NCBI GenBank assembly: GCA_903907185.1
Contig: CAIVND010000135.1
Location: forward strand, 1-11,563
Source: an uncultured Acidimicrobiaceae bacterium
GTDB taxonomy: Bacteria > Actinomycetota > Acidimicrobiia > Acidimicrobiales > Bog-793
Direction: 5' to 3'
DNA: 11,563 bases
Positions 6,239 through 11,563 of the stretch are shown piece by piece. Made by a program: the position numbers and the translations under genes. The notes beneath the pieces are model-generated. The model saw nothing but the letters and a program-made list of their open reading frames with translations, was not told the DNA's origin and did no database searches. Numbering within the stretch: the first letter of the stretch is position 1; each line of letters begins with the position of its first letter.

Positions 6239-7360
6239 TCAGCCGCCAAGGCGGCGGAGCTCGGTTCGCAGTATCTGCTCATAGAGAGCGACACCTCGTT
6301 CAGCGATATCTTCAAGCTGGACCCTCGCTCGGTCTCGAGCTTCGGGATTACGTTGACGAAGAAGCGGTGCGACTACTTGACCATAGAGAGCTGCATCTCT
6401 TTCGGCAGCATTCTTGACCGTCTTGAGATGGCGCGGCTCAAGTCCATAGGCACGGAGGCCTATGAGCGCCTTCGCAACGATAAGCGCCTCGTTGTCGAAG
6501 CAGGGAGTACCACCGATCATCGCACTCTTGATAAATCCAAAATCCTCGAGCTCGGCGATCGTTGCAACATCGGTTGTGGTTGCCAGAGCGAGTTCGTCGA
6601 TTGAGTAGCACTCTCCCGAAGCAGACTTGGTAACCGAGACCTTTCGACGCGGCGTGGGGGTCCGGGCCGAGGTGATTGGCGGTGTTACCGGCTGTTCTTG
6701 AACCTTTGGCGGCAAAGTTCCATCTACGGCTACCGGAACTTGCACTTCAAGGGGCTCGAGGTGGGAGGGATGATTTGGATGCTTCGCACCGGTATGGCGT
6801 TCTTGGTCTTCGACAATTCCGTCGTCGCCGAGGTCACTTGGTGACGGTAACGCCGAGAGATAGGGCTTGGCGAGAAGGGTCTCATGTGAAGCCTGGTGGA
6901 GCGAGGAGACGGAGTCACCAACCACCGCCTGATTGCTCTCGGTATCTCGAGAATCACGTGGCACCGAAGCCGTAGTCTGCGTCGCCTGGCGGATGTTTGA
7001 CACAACGTTTGCTAAGGCAACATCGCGAGACACCTCAGCGACATCTTCATCGAAGAGTGATGGACTGTCTGGAAGCTCGGGTGCCCTTCCATCTTCAAGA
7101 TCAAGGCGTCGCTTGATCACCTTTAGCGGCAGGAAATTCTCTCGTTGTTGGCGAAGGATCCAACGAAGTCGCTCGATATCGTGAACGTAGAACTTTCGAT
7201 AGCCGGAGGGAGTCCTCTCAGGGTGGATTAGACCGCGACTCTCAAGAAAACGAATCTTTGAGATCGTGATGTCGTCGAAGTCCTCGACAAGCTCGTCAAG
7301 TACCTCTCTAATCGAAAGATAATCATTCATATTTGAAGGCACATTCTTCGGTTTGATCAT
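6239..7360 (-). CDS. ftsR: MerR-family regulator, FtsR-like (Rv1828-type) with extended linker
   Basis: A 373-residue regulator. Residues 13-86 are the MerR-type winged helix-turn-helix (SIREVLDEL, ITISKIRFLESRGLI, PERTPSGYRKFYVHDIERL), closely matching actinobacterial FtsR/Rv1828. FtsR activates ftsZ in Corynebacterium. Residues 251-373 are the conserved C-terminal domain (YSIDELALATTTD, then a long helical ALYGQVVAPLLRQRNPEAR region ending RTELRRLGG). Between them lies a 160-residue low-complexity Pro/Ser/Asp/Glu linker (90-248), making the protein about 125 residues longer than the mycobacterial one (about 247). ATG 7360 overlaps the FHA stop as ATGA, so the two are translationally coupled. 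A second Met at residue 11 would also leave the domain intact but has no ribosome site. The target genes in this organism are not known from the window. Confidence 0.88.
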   Translation of the reverse strand: MIKPKNVPSNMNDYLSIREVLDELVEDFDDITISKIRFLESRGLIHPERTPSGYRKFYVHDIERLRWILRQQRENFLPLKVIKRRLDLEDGRAPELPDSPSLFDEDVAEVSRDVALANVVSNIRQATQTTASVPRDSRDTESNQAVVGDSVSSLHQASHETLLAKPYLSALPSPSDLGDDGIVEDQERHTGAKHPNHPSHLEPLEVQVPVAVDGTLPPKVQEQPVTPPITSARTPTPRRKVSVTKSASGECYSIDELALATTTDVATIAELEDFGFIKSAMIGGTPCFDNEALIVAKALIGLRAYGLEPRHLKTVKNAAERDAALYGQVVAPLLRQRNPEARDRARVQLEDIAERGVALYEQILRTELRRLGG

Positions 7361-7830
7361 CGAATATGCGCTGACACGAACAGCAGTTTGAACTTTCCAA
7401 TCTGCACCTCGTCTCCTGTATGCAAAAGGATTTTCTCAATGCGTTCACGGTTTACGTAGGTACCGTTCAAAGATCCAGCATCTTTCACACTGTAGGTCCC
7501 ATTCTCAATGACAAATTCCGCATGTCTTCTCGACACGGTGATGTCATCGAGAAAGATGTCACTTTCAGGATGTCGACCGACAGTGACAACCTCTTGTATT
7601 AAAAAGTGCCGTTCGCCAGCATCAGGTCCGCTCTTTTCAATCAATACACCAGTGCCCGAAGCAAGCTCTCCGATGCCCTCGAGAAGATCGTCAGAGGTGA
7701 GTTCAGTAGATGGATCGTCTGGGATGAATGCTGCAGTTGTCGTTACTGACAGTGACGCCAAAGACGCCCCACATGACGAACAAAAGTTCACACCGGTGGG
7801 GTTACGATGGCCGCAGCTTGGATAGAACAC
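7357..7830 (-). CDS. FHA-domain protein, GarA/OdhI-like, with N-terminal zinc-ribbon remnant
   Basis: A 157-residue protein. The FHA domain (about 62-152) has the phosphothreonine-binding residues GRHPESD (R86), TVSRRH (S100, R101, H103) and SLNGTYVNRE (N122), and resembles mycobacterial GarA and corynebacterial OdhI. Those proteins, controlled by PknB/PknG-type kinases, inhibit 2-oxoglutarate dehydrogenase and adjust glutamate metabolism. Here the N-terminal phosphosite is degenerate: VTTTAAF at 29-35 replaces ETTSVF. An N-terminal CxxC-type ribbon (SCGHRNP...FCSSCG; C6, C17, C20) is present but its first cysteine is Tyr3. The start is GTG 7830 with no ribosome site and a -10-like hexamer 7 nt upstream. 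The stop overlaps the FtsR-like gene by 4 nt, and gcvH ends 57 nt upstream, the same gcvH-garA-MerR order as in mycobacteria. Confidence 0.92.
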   Translation of the reverse strand: MFYPSCGHRNPTGVNFCSSCGASLASLSVTTTAAFIPDDPSTELTSDDLLEGIGELASGTGVLIEKSGPDAGERHFLIQEVVTVGRHPESDIFLDDITVSRRHAEFVIENGTYSVKDAGSLNGTYVNRERIEKILLHTGDEVQIGKFKLLFVSAHIR

Positions 7831-7837
7831 AAGGTAT

Positions 7838-7843
7838 AAAGTA
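7838..7843 (-). promoter_or_regulatory. -10-like element before the FHA gene (leaderless candidate)
   Basis: TACTTT on the minus strand ends 7 nt before the GTG start of the FHA gene, and no ribosome site is present. No clear -35 is visible. Read-through from gcvH is equally possible; the 57-nt gap would allow both. Confidence 0.35.
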
Positions 7844-7887
7844 GCCGACCTTCAGGGCACCGTTGAAGGAGAGAATCTGCTCCCGTG

Positions 7888-8268
7888 TTACTCGAGTGTT
7901 AATTCACGGTAAGACGACGCATCGAGCAGTTCGCCAAGCGGGTCGTCCGTGGTCGGTGCGATGACACAGATCCATCCCTGTCCATAGGGATCGGAGTTAA
8001 TTGTCTCTGGCGAACTCGTGATGACCTCGTTGACCGAAATGACTTTGCCTCCAATTGGGGAATAGACCTCAGAGACGGATTTCGTGGACTCCACCTCACC
8101 GACTTTGTCGCCCTTGGTCAGTTCGGTTCCAACCTTTGGGAGCTCTATGAAGACGATGTCACCGAGGGCCTCCTGCGCAAAATCTGTGATGCCAATTCGA
8201 ACGCCACTGTCATCGAGTTTGGCCCATTCATGATCGCTCGTATAACGAAGTTCCTCAGGAATATTCAT
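7888..8268 (-). CDS. gcvH: Glycine cleavage system H-protein
   Basis: The lipoyl carrier of the glycine cleavage system, shuttling the aminomethyl group from the P-protein to the T-protein. The product is 126 residues, the normal length. It starts at MNIPEELRYTSDHEW, contains GITDFAQEALGDIVFIELPKVG, the lipoylation site ESTKSVSE with Lys63, SPIGGKV and the C-terminal PYGQGWI motif. The ATG at 8268 is chosen over an in-frame GTG at 8331, which would add 21 unconserved residues. A TACGAT -10-like hexamer ends 6 nt before the ATG and no ribosome site exists, favouring a leaderless message. It is separated from gcvT by four regulator-type genes rather than sitting beside it, as in mycobacteria, where gcvH precedes garA. 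The L-protein gene is not in the window. Confidence 0.96.
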   Translation of the reverse strand: MNIPEELRYTSDHEWAKLDDSGVRIGITDFAQEALGDIVFIELPKVGTELTKGDKVGEVESTKSVSEVYSPIGGKVISVNEVITSSPETINSDPYGQGWICVIAPTTDDPLGELLDASSYRELTLE

Positions 8269-8274
8269 GAGCAG

Positions 8275-8280
8275 ATCGTA
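8275..8280 (-). promoter_or_regulatory. -10-like element of a probable leaderless gcvH promoter
   Basis: TACGAT on the minus strand ends 6 nt before the gcvH ATG. The 97-nt gap after pgsA leaves room for a promoter; no good -35 hexamer and no Shine-Dalgarno are visible. Confidence 0.4.
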
Positions 8281-8364
8281 GCGAATCACCCGTCCTGCTG
8301 CCACGGCGAGGGGGTAAAAAAGGACACTCACGACCGATGTACGACAACGCCGGCGATGAGCGAT

Positions 8365-8946
8365 TTAGCCTCTGACAACCTCAAGAGCATCCCGAATTCG
8401 AGGTAGATAAAGCCAAGCAGATGCGAATGCAAATATCAATGAGGGAACCAGGATGATCCATCCAATGACCAGACAGGAGTGCTCGATAGCTCCTGGGCCA
8501 TGACCAAAAAGCAGAAGCGGCAGAGAGCACATGAACCCGAAGGTACCGAGCTTGCCAATGAAAGATACCTTGATCTCTCGAACACCCTGCGCGGCGACAA
8601 AGAGTGCGGCAAGACTGACCGCGACCTCCCGTAGAAGAGCGATGGATCCAATCCAAATTGGAAGGGCGCCATAGACCATGAACGAAATCAACGCACCGGT
8701 CGTCATCATTCGATCAATCATCGGGTCCAGAAACTTCCCGATCTCACTGGTTTGATTGAACCGGCGGGCCACATAGCCATCGAGGTAGTCGGTCACACCA
8801 GCGATGGTGAGCGCGATCGAAGCAAGAAACCGATCATCCACGCCAAAGAGCTCATATAAGAACCAACCAAAAAGAAGGAGTCGTCCAACCGACAAAAAAT
8901 TCGGAATCGTCCAAATGCGATGGGTATCGGATTCAGGACTATCCAA
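8365..8946 (-). CDS. CDP-alcohol phosphatidyltransferase, PgsA-like
   Basis: A 193-residue integral-membrane enzyme that transfers a phosphatidyl group from CDP-diacylglycerol to an alcohol, most simply glycerol-3-phosphate in phosphatidylglycerol-phosphate synthesis. The family active site D(x2)DG(x2)AR(x8)G(x3)D(x3)D is complete: D53, D56, G57, A60, R61, G70, D74 and D78. Hydrophobic segments lie near 17-33, 38-52, 82-98, 100-118, 130-147 and 157-178, fitting the usual six helices. The start is a TTG at 8946, giving the conserved TIPNFLSVGRLL at 13-24; the next Met (residue 76) would destroy the active site. The upstream 123-aa gene ends 29 nt before it, so the two are probably co-transcribed. 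Mycobacteria have pgsA2 near the same cluster. Whether the product is PGP, PIP or cardiolipin synthase cannot be settled from sequence. Confidence 0.9.
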   Translation of the reverse strand: MDSPESDTHRIWTIPNFLSVGRLLLFGWFLYELFGVDDRFLASIALTIAGVTDYLDGYVARRFNQTSEIGKFLDPMIDRMMTTGALISFMVYGALPIWIGSIALLREVAVSLAALFVAAQGVREIKVSFIGKLGTFGFMCSLPLLLFGHGPGAIEHSCLVIGWIILVPSLIFAFASAWLYLPRIRDALEVVRG

Positions 8947-8975
8947 AACGTCTCGCGAAATAGACAGAGCAAGCC

Positions 8976-9347
8976 CTACCGGCGTCGACGGAGGAGGTTC
9001 CGCAATACAAGAGCCGATACCGTGACCGCTGCGCCAGCAGCTGTGGTTGTTCGGACCCGCCGCGCAGTCGAACTTGCTCGAACGATCGCGTCGGTAATCA
9101 GTTCGGCATCGGGGACTGTGGGGAGTGGCGAAAGATGATCGACAGCGTCCCGTGCTTCAAAGGGCGAAAGTCGCCTATGAAGAAATCCTGCTTGAGCAAG
9201 CTCGAACTGTGAATCTCTTCGAAATTGGGATGCCAGCGCGAAGACGTCGCGACCATGGAGCCACTCCCCCTCCCCATCTCCGGCAGCCAACTGGCTGTCC
9301 CACCATCGTTGGAGATAAGTGAGGAATCGGGCGTGGGCATCTTTCAT
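8976..9347 (-). CDS. Uncharacterised 123-aa protein with C-terminal membrane segment
   Basis: I do not recognise this family. The first part (1-90) is hydrophilic with many Arg/Asp and an opening Trp-rich helix (RFLTYLQRWWDSQL). Residues about 100-117 form a short Ala/Val/Leu membrane segment, and the chain ends NLLRRRR, so a tail-anchored or membrane-associated protein with a basic tail is plausible. It is accepted as a gene because it starts at an ATG (9347) with the best -10 hexamer in the window (TAGAAT) 8 nt upstream, fills the space before pgsA with a 29-nt gap, and has no competing long frame. It is probably the first gene of the pgsA transcript, which suggests a membrane-linked role, but no function is assigned. 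Confidence 0.7.
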   Translation of the reverse strand: MKDAHARFLTYLQRWWDSQLAAGDGEGEWLHGRDVFALASQFRRDSQFELAQAGFLHRRLSPFEARDAVDHLSPLPTVPDAELITDAIVRASSTARRVRTTTAAGAAVTVSALVLRNLLRRRR

Positions 9348-9355
9348 GATGGTTG

Positions 9356-9361
9356 ATTCTA
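9356..9361 (-). promoter_or_regulatory. -10 element before the 123-aa gene (leaderless candidate)
   Basis: TAGAAT on the minus strand matches the TATAAT consensus at five of six positions and ends 8 nt before the ATG at 9347, where no ribosome site is present. A TTGCCA hexamer is 20 nt upstream, too far for a normal spacer. It would start the long minus-strand series of genes. Confidence 0.5.
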
Positions 9362-9432
9362 GGCTTGGGCCAAGGATCAGGTGGCAACGATGTTTTGGAC
9401 AGCCTGTGACCAGAATGATTGCGACCCGTCCA

Positions 9433-9465
9433 TTGCAGACAGTGGCTCAATCTGTCTCCTATTGT
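9433..9465 (+). promoter_or_regulatory. Divergent-region inverted repeat and weak plus-strand promoter
   Basis: AGACAG (9437-9442) and CTGTCT (9452-9457) are perfect 6-bp arms with a 9-nt spacer. They lie just ahead of a TATTGT -10-like hexamer (9460-9465) that could serve the small ORF beginning at 9519; the -35 (CAGACA, 9436-9441, 18-nt spacer) is poor. The repeat would sit between the two promoter elements. The rest of 9348-9518 shows nothing recognisable. Confidence 0.25.
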
Positions 9466-9518
9466 AAACCTGGTGTCTGCGCGAGATACCCCGACGTTCA
9501 CCAAACGAGAGGTCGAAC

Positions 9519-9674
9519 ATGGCGACTCAAAATGAACTCCTCGAGGCGGTGTCTGATCGCCTTTTACAGCACCTCGTACAGGGATCTACGAGCGACTCGA
9601 TTCTGAAGCTTGCGGAGGCGTGGGCTTGGATTCATTCTCCCGACCAACCCCATGGAACCATCTCGTCTAGTTAG
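9519..9674 (+). CDS. Small uncharacterised protein, 51 aa
   Basis: ATG 9519 follows GAGAGG by 6 nt, one of the better ribosome sites in the window, and reads 51 codons to TAG 9674. The product begins MATQNELLEAVSDRLLQHLV and continues with SILKLAEAWAWIHSPDQ. Its regular heptad-like spacing of Leu/Val/Ala gives an amphipathic helix (about 5-38) followed by a short Pro/Gly/Ser tail. There is no signal peptide or membrane segment. It lies 45 nt before the TauE-like permease on the same strand, in a 372-nt stretch otherwise without a gene. I do not recognise a family. Short length keeps confidence moderate, but the ribosome site and protein-like composition favour a real gene over the frame-shifted longer ORFs around it. 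Confidence 0.55.
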   Translation: MATQNELLEAVSDRLLQHLVQGSTSDSILKLAEAWAWIHSPDQPHGTISSS

Positions 9675-9719
9675 GTTCACTAATCTTTCCCAAACTCTCT
9701 CCAAAGGGTCGCAATTCGT

Positions 9720-10523
9720 ATGCACCATCTTGTTTTCGGTCATCTCATCAGTACGGCGCTCGCGTCGCATCATCTCGATGCGCTGGCGGTCCTCGCCGTT
9801 CTCGCTGCCGGCCTAGGTGCTGGAACGATCAACTCCATTGTTGGCTCCGGCTCACTCATCACCTTCCCGACCTTGGTTGCCCTTGGGGTAAGTCCATTTG
9901 TCGCAAATATCACCAACTGCGTGGGAATAACGGGAGGTAACGCGAGCAGCATTCATGGCTATCGACGAGAACTCGTTGGTCAAAAAGAGCGGATGCGAGC
10001 ATTGATTCCATTCTCTGCGGCCGGTGGAATAACCGGTGGAACACTGCTCTTAGTCCGTCCCTCCGCATTTGAAGGGGTGGTACCGTGGCTGATCATCCTT
10101 GCCGTCGGGCTTGTTATCGTTCAGCCTCGTCTCGCTCGTTACCTCTCATCACGAGGTGAGCGACAGCCACACGGCAGCACATGGCTCAAGGTGGGGCTCT
10201 TTGCCTCGGGCGTCTATGGGGGCTATTTCGGAGCCGCGCAGGGCGTGATCATGATCGCTCTACTTGCCATTGGTCTCGAAGAGTCCCTGCAACGGATAAA
10301 CGGCCTCAAGAATGTTCTGGGATTTGTAGCGAACTTTACCGCTGGCCTGCTCTTCATCATCTTTGCCCATGTGAACTGGGTCTACGTGGCGATTATCGCG
10401 GTTTCGTCGATCGTAGGGGGTCAACTCGGGGCGCATATCGGACGGAGACTTCCAAATTCAGTGCTCCGCTCAATCATCATCATTGCTGGAACGTCAGTGG
10501 CGATCAAGCTTCTCGTAACCTAG
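9720..10523 (+). CDS. TauE/SafE-family membrane permease (probable sulfite/organosulfonate-type exporter)
   Basis: A 267-residue polytopic membrane protein. The two-fold repeat of the TauE/SafE (DUF81) family is visible. Repeat one is AGLGAGTINSIVGSGSLITFP (30-50), then LGVSPFVANITNCVG. Repeat two is GVYGGYFGAAQGVIMIALL (164-182), then RINGLKNVLGFVAN (192-205). About seven to eight hydrophobic segments are present (22-40, 44-57, 93-111, 121-137, 156-168, 172-186, 198-216, 219-240, 248-266), the usual number. Relatives export sulfite, sulfoacetate or related anions; the substrate cannot be told here. ATG 9720 lies 11 nt after AAAGGG, a longer spacing than ideal. The gene follows the 51-aa ORF and its stop is 6 nt from the stop of the convergent aminotransferase. 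No neighbouring sulfur-metabolism gene supports a specific substrate. Confidence 0.9.
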   Translation: MHHLVFGHLISTALASHHLDALAVLAVLAAGLGAGTINSIVGSGSLITFPTLVALGVSPFVANITNCVGITGGNASSIHGYRRELVGQKERMRALIPFSAAGGITGGTLLLVRPSAFEGVVPWLIILAVGLVIVQPRLARYLSSRGERQPHGSTWLKVGLFASGVYGGYFGAAQGVIMIALLAIGLEESLQRINGLKNVLGFVANFTAGLLFIIFAHVNWVYVAIIAVSSIVGGQLGAHIGRRLPNSVLRSIIIIAGTSVAIKLLVT

Positions 10524-10529
10524 TCCGAC

Positions 10530-11563
10530 CTACGGTTCGACCAACCGTTGTAGGCGTGTGATCGCATCCGAAAGTACCGACTCTTGTTTGCAGAACGCCC
10601 ATCTGACGAGAGAGCTCCCTAACTCTTTGGTGTCGAAAAAAACACTCGTTGGGATTGCAACAACACCGCAGAGCCCAGGCAAATCTCGACAAAAGGTGAG
10701 TGAGTCAACGCCGTCAAAAATCGAGACGTCAGTGTTGAGAAAATATGATCCTGCGGTCGGAAAAACGTTGAGCCCGAGAGACTTAAGGCCAGTGGTCAAG
10801 AGATCTCGTTTCCGCATGAGATCCAATCGAAGTTCGGCAAAATACCTATCAGGCAACGCGAGGGCATCCGCAATCGCGTATTGAAAGGGTGCTCCGTTCA
10901 CGTAGGTGAGAAACTGTTTCGCAGTCTGCACCGCTGATCGGAGAGTTTCCGGAGCGGTAAGCCACCCGATCTTCCATCCAGTCACCGAGAAGGTCTTGCC
11001 CGCGGATGAGACCGACATGGTTCGATCTCGCATACCGGGAAAAGCCGCGAGAGGTAGATGTTCTCCCTCATAGACAAGGTGCTCATACACCTCATCAACC
11101 AGGACGAGCAGATCGAACTCCTTGGCAATGTCGCTAATCTGCTGCAACTCCGAGCGGCTAAACACCTTTCCCGTTGGGTTGTGTGGCGTATTGAGCAGAA
11201 TCAATCTTGTCTTTTTCGTGATGATCTTCCGCAACGCCAGTGGGTCAAAATCCCAAGTGGGCGGCAAGAGTGGCACCGTTTTGCGTTGTGCACCCGCCAT
11301 CGCGATTGCAGCAACATAAGAGTCGTAATACGGCTCGAACAGTACAACCTCATCTCCAGGTTCACATAGTCCAATCACCGCCGCAGTAATCGCTTCGGTC
11401 GCACCGGCGGTAATAAGAATTTCGCTTGATGGGTCATAATCAAGCTGGTAAAACCTCCTCTGATGGTCTGAGACTGCCTGGAGAAGGCTCGGAACGCCTC
11501 GACCTGGAGGATATTGATTGTGGCCCTCTTCGATGGCGGTGATCGCTGCCTGGAGCACCTGTG
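10530..11563 (-). CDS. Class I/II PLP aminotransferase, DapC/kynurenine-aminotransferase-like (N-terminus beyond right edge)
   Basis: Partial gene entering from the right edge and open through at least 344 codons; the in-frame GTG at 11558 is probably an internal valine, since translation continues upstream. It is a fold-type I aminotransferase. Counting from that GTG, visible motifs are GHNQYPPGRGVPSL (12-25), AGATEAI for cofactor phosphate binding (51-57), NTPHNPTG (123-130), DEVYEHLVY (155-163), SSAGKTFSVTGWKIGW with the PLP lysine K188, and the terminal VRWAFCK. The pattern resembles Rv0858c (DapC, N-succinyl-LL-diaminopimelate aminotransferase) and kynurenine/glutamine transaminases, which are closely related, so the substrate is uncertain. 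It ends at TAG 10530, convergent with the permease. Roughly 40-50 N-terminal residues are likely missing. Confidence 0.9.
   Translation of the reverse strand, partial: QVLQAAITAIEEGHNQYPPGRGVPSLLQAVSDHQRRFYQLDYDPSSEILITAGATEAITAAVIGLCEPGDEVVLFEPYYDSYVAAIAMAGAQRKTVPLLPPTWDFDPLALRKIITKKTRLILLNTPHNPTGKVFSRSELQQISDIAKEFDLLVLVDEVYEHLVYEGEHLPLAAFPGMRDRTMSVSSAGKTFSVTGWKIGWLTAPETLRSAVQTAKQFLTYVNGAPFQYAIADALALPDRYFAELRLDLMRKRDLLTTGLKSLGLNVFPTAGSYFLNTDVSIFDGVDSLTFCRDLPGLCGVVAIPTSVFFDTKELGSSLVRWAFCKQESVLSDAITRLQRLVEP

Noticed and set aside
8269..8331. Longer gcvH starting at GTG 8331
   Set aside because: It adds 21 residues not found in H-proteins; the ATG at 8268 gives the conserved N-terminus and has a -10-like element at a leaderless distance.
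9319..9606. 95-codon plus-strand ORF in the divergent region
   Set aside because: Its composition is not protein-like, it has no ribosome site, and it overlaps both the 123-aa gene start and the better-supported 51-aa frame.
10529..10553. Bulged hairpin (CCTA..CGGTT / AACCG..TAGG) at the convergent permease/aminotransferase ends, considered as a two-way terminator
   Set aside because: No T-tract on either strand, it has a 3-nt bulge, and it lies mostly inside the aminotransferase coding end.

Overview
The window is bacterial chromosome from an actinomycete-type organism. The block gcvH - FHA/GarA-like - FtsR-like MerR - DUF151 bifunctional nuclease - second MerR has the same order as the mycobacterial gcvH-garA-Rv1828-Rv1829-Rv1830 region. 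A CDP-alcohol phosphatidyltransferase precedes it, as pgsA2 does there. Base composition is only moderately GC-rich by eye (not computed). The split glycine dehydrogenase (gcvPA + gcvPB) differs from the single-chain enzyme of mycobacteria. Together these hint at an early-branching actinobacterial lineage such as Acidimicrobiia; that placement is inference.

Layout. Nearly everything between 1 and 9347 is on the minus strand. Read in the direction of transcription it is: an unrecognised 123-aa tail-anchored-looking protein (9347-8976), a pgsA-like gene (8946-8365), gcvH (8268-7888), an FHA gene (7830-7357), an FtsR-like merR (7360-6239), a bifunctional-nuclease-domain gene (6158-5655), a second merR (5511-5029), gcvT (4957-3893), gcvPA (3788-2430), gcvPB (2433-898) and a NiCoT nickel/cobalt transporter (800 to beyond the left edge). 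A divergent region at 9348-9518 leads to a 51-aa small ORF (9519-9674) and a TauE/SafE-family permease (9720-10523), both on plus. The permease converges, with 6 nt between stop codons, on a DapC/kynurenine-aminotransferase-like class I aminotransferase (minus) that runs off the right edge.

How the genes work together. gcvH, gcvT, gcvPA and gcvPB encode three of the four proteins (H, T and the two-subunit P) of the glycine cleavage system; the L-protein is not here. Embedded among them are a GarA/OdhI-like FHA protein, which in relatives switches 2-oxoglutarate metabolism in response to Ser/Thr kinases, and two MerR regulators. The locus therefore looks like a one-carbon/nitrogen metabolism module with its own regulators.

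Non-coding signals. Five genes (the 123-aa gene, gcvH, FHA, nuclease, gcvT) have no visible Shine-Dalgarno but carry a TANNNT -10-like hexamer ending 6-8 nt before the start codon, as expected for leaderless transcripts. The second merR has a TTGACG-N17-TAGCCT promoter whose -10 abuts a 32-bp dyad. The nuclease promoter carries a perfect inverted repeat between its -35 and -10 elements. The transporter has a 9-bp-arm dyad just upstream. No tRNA, rRNA, CRISPR array, insertion sequence, phage gene or recognisable riboswitch was seen, and no wholly new multi-gene system is evident.
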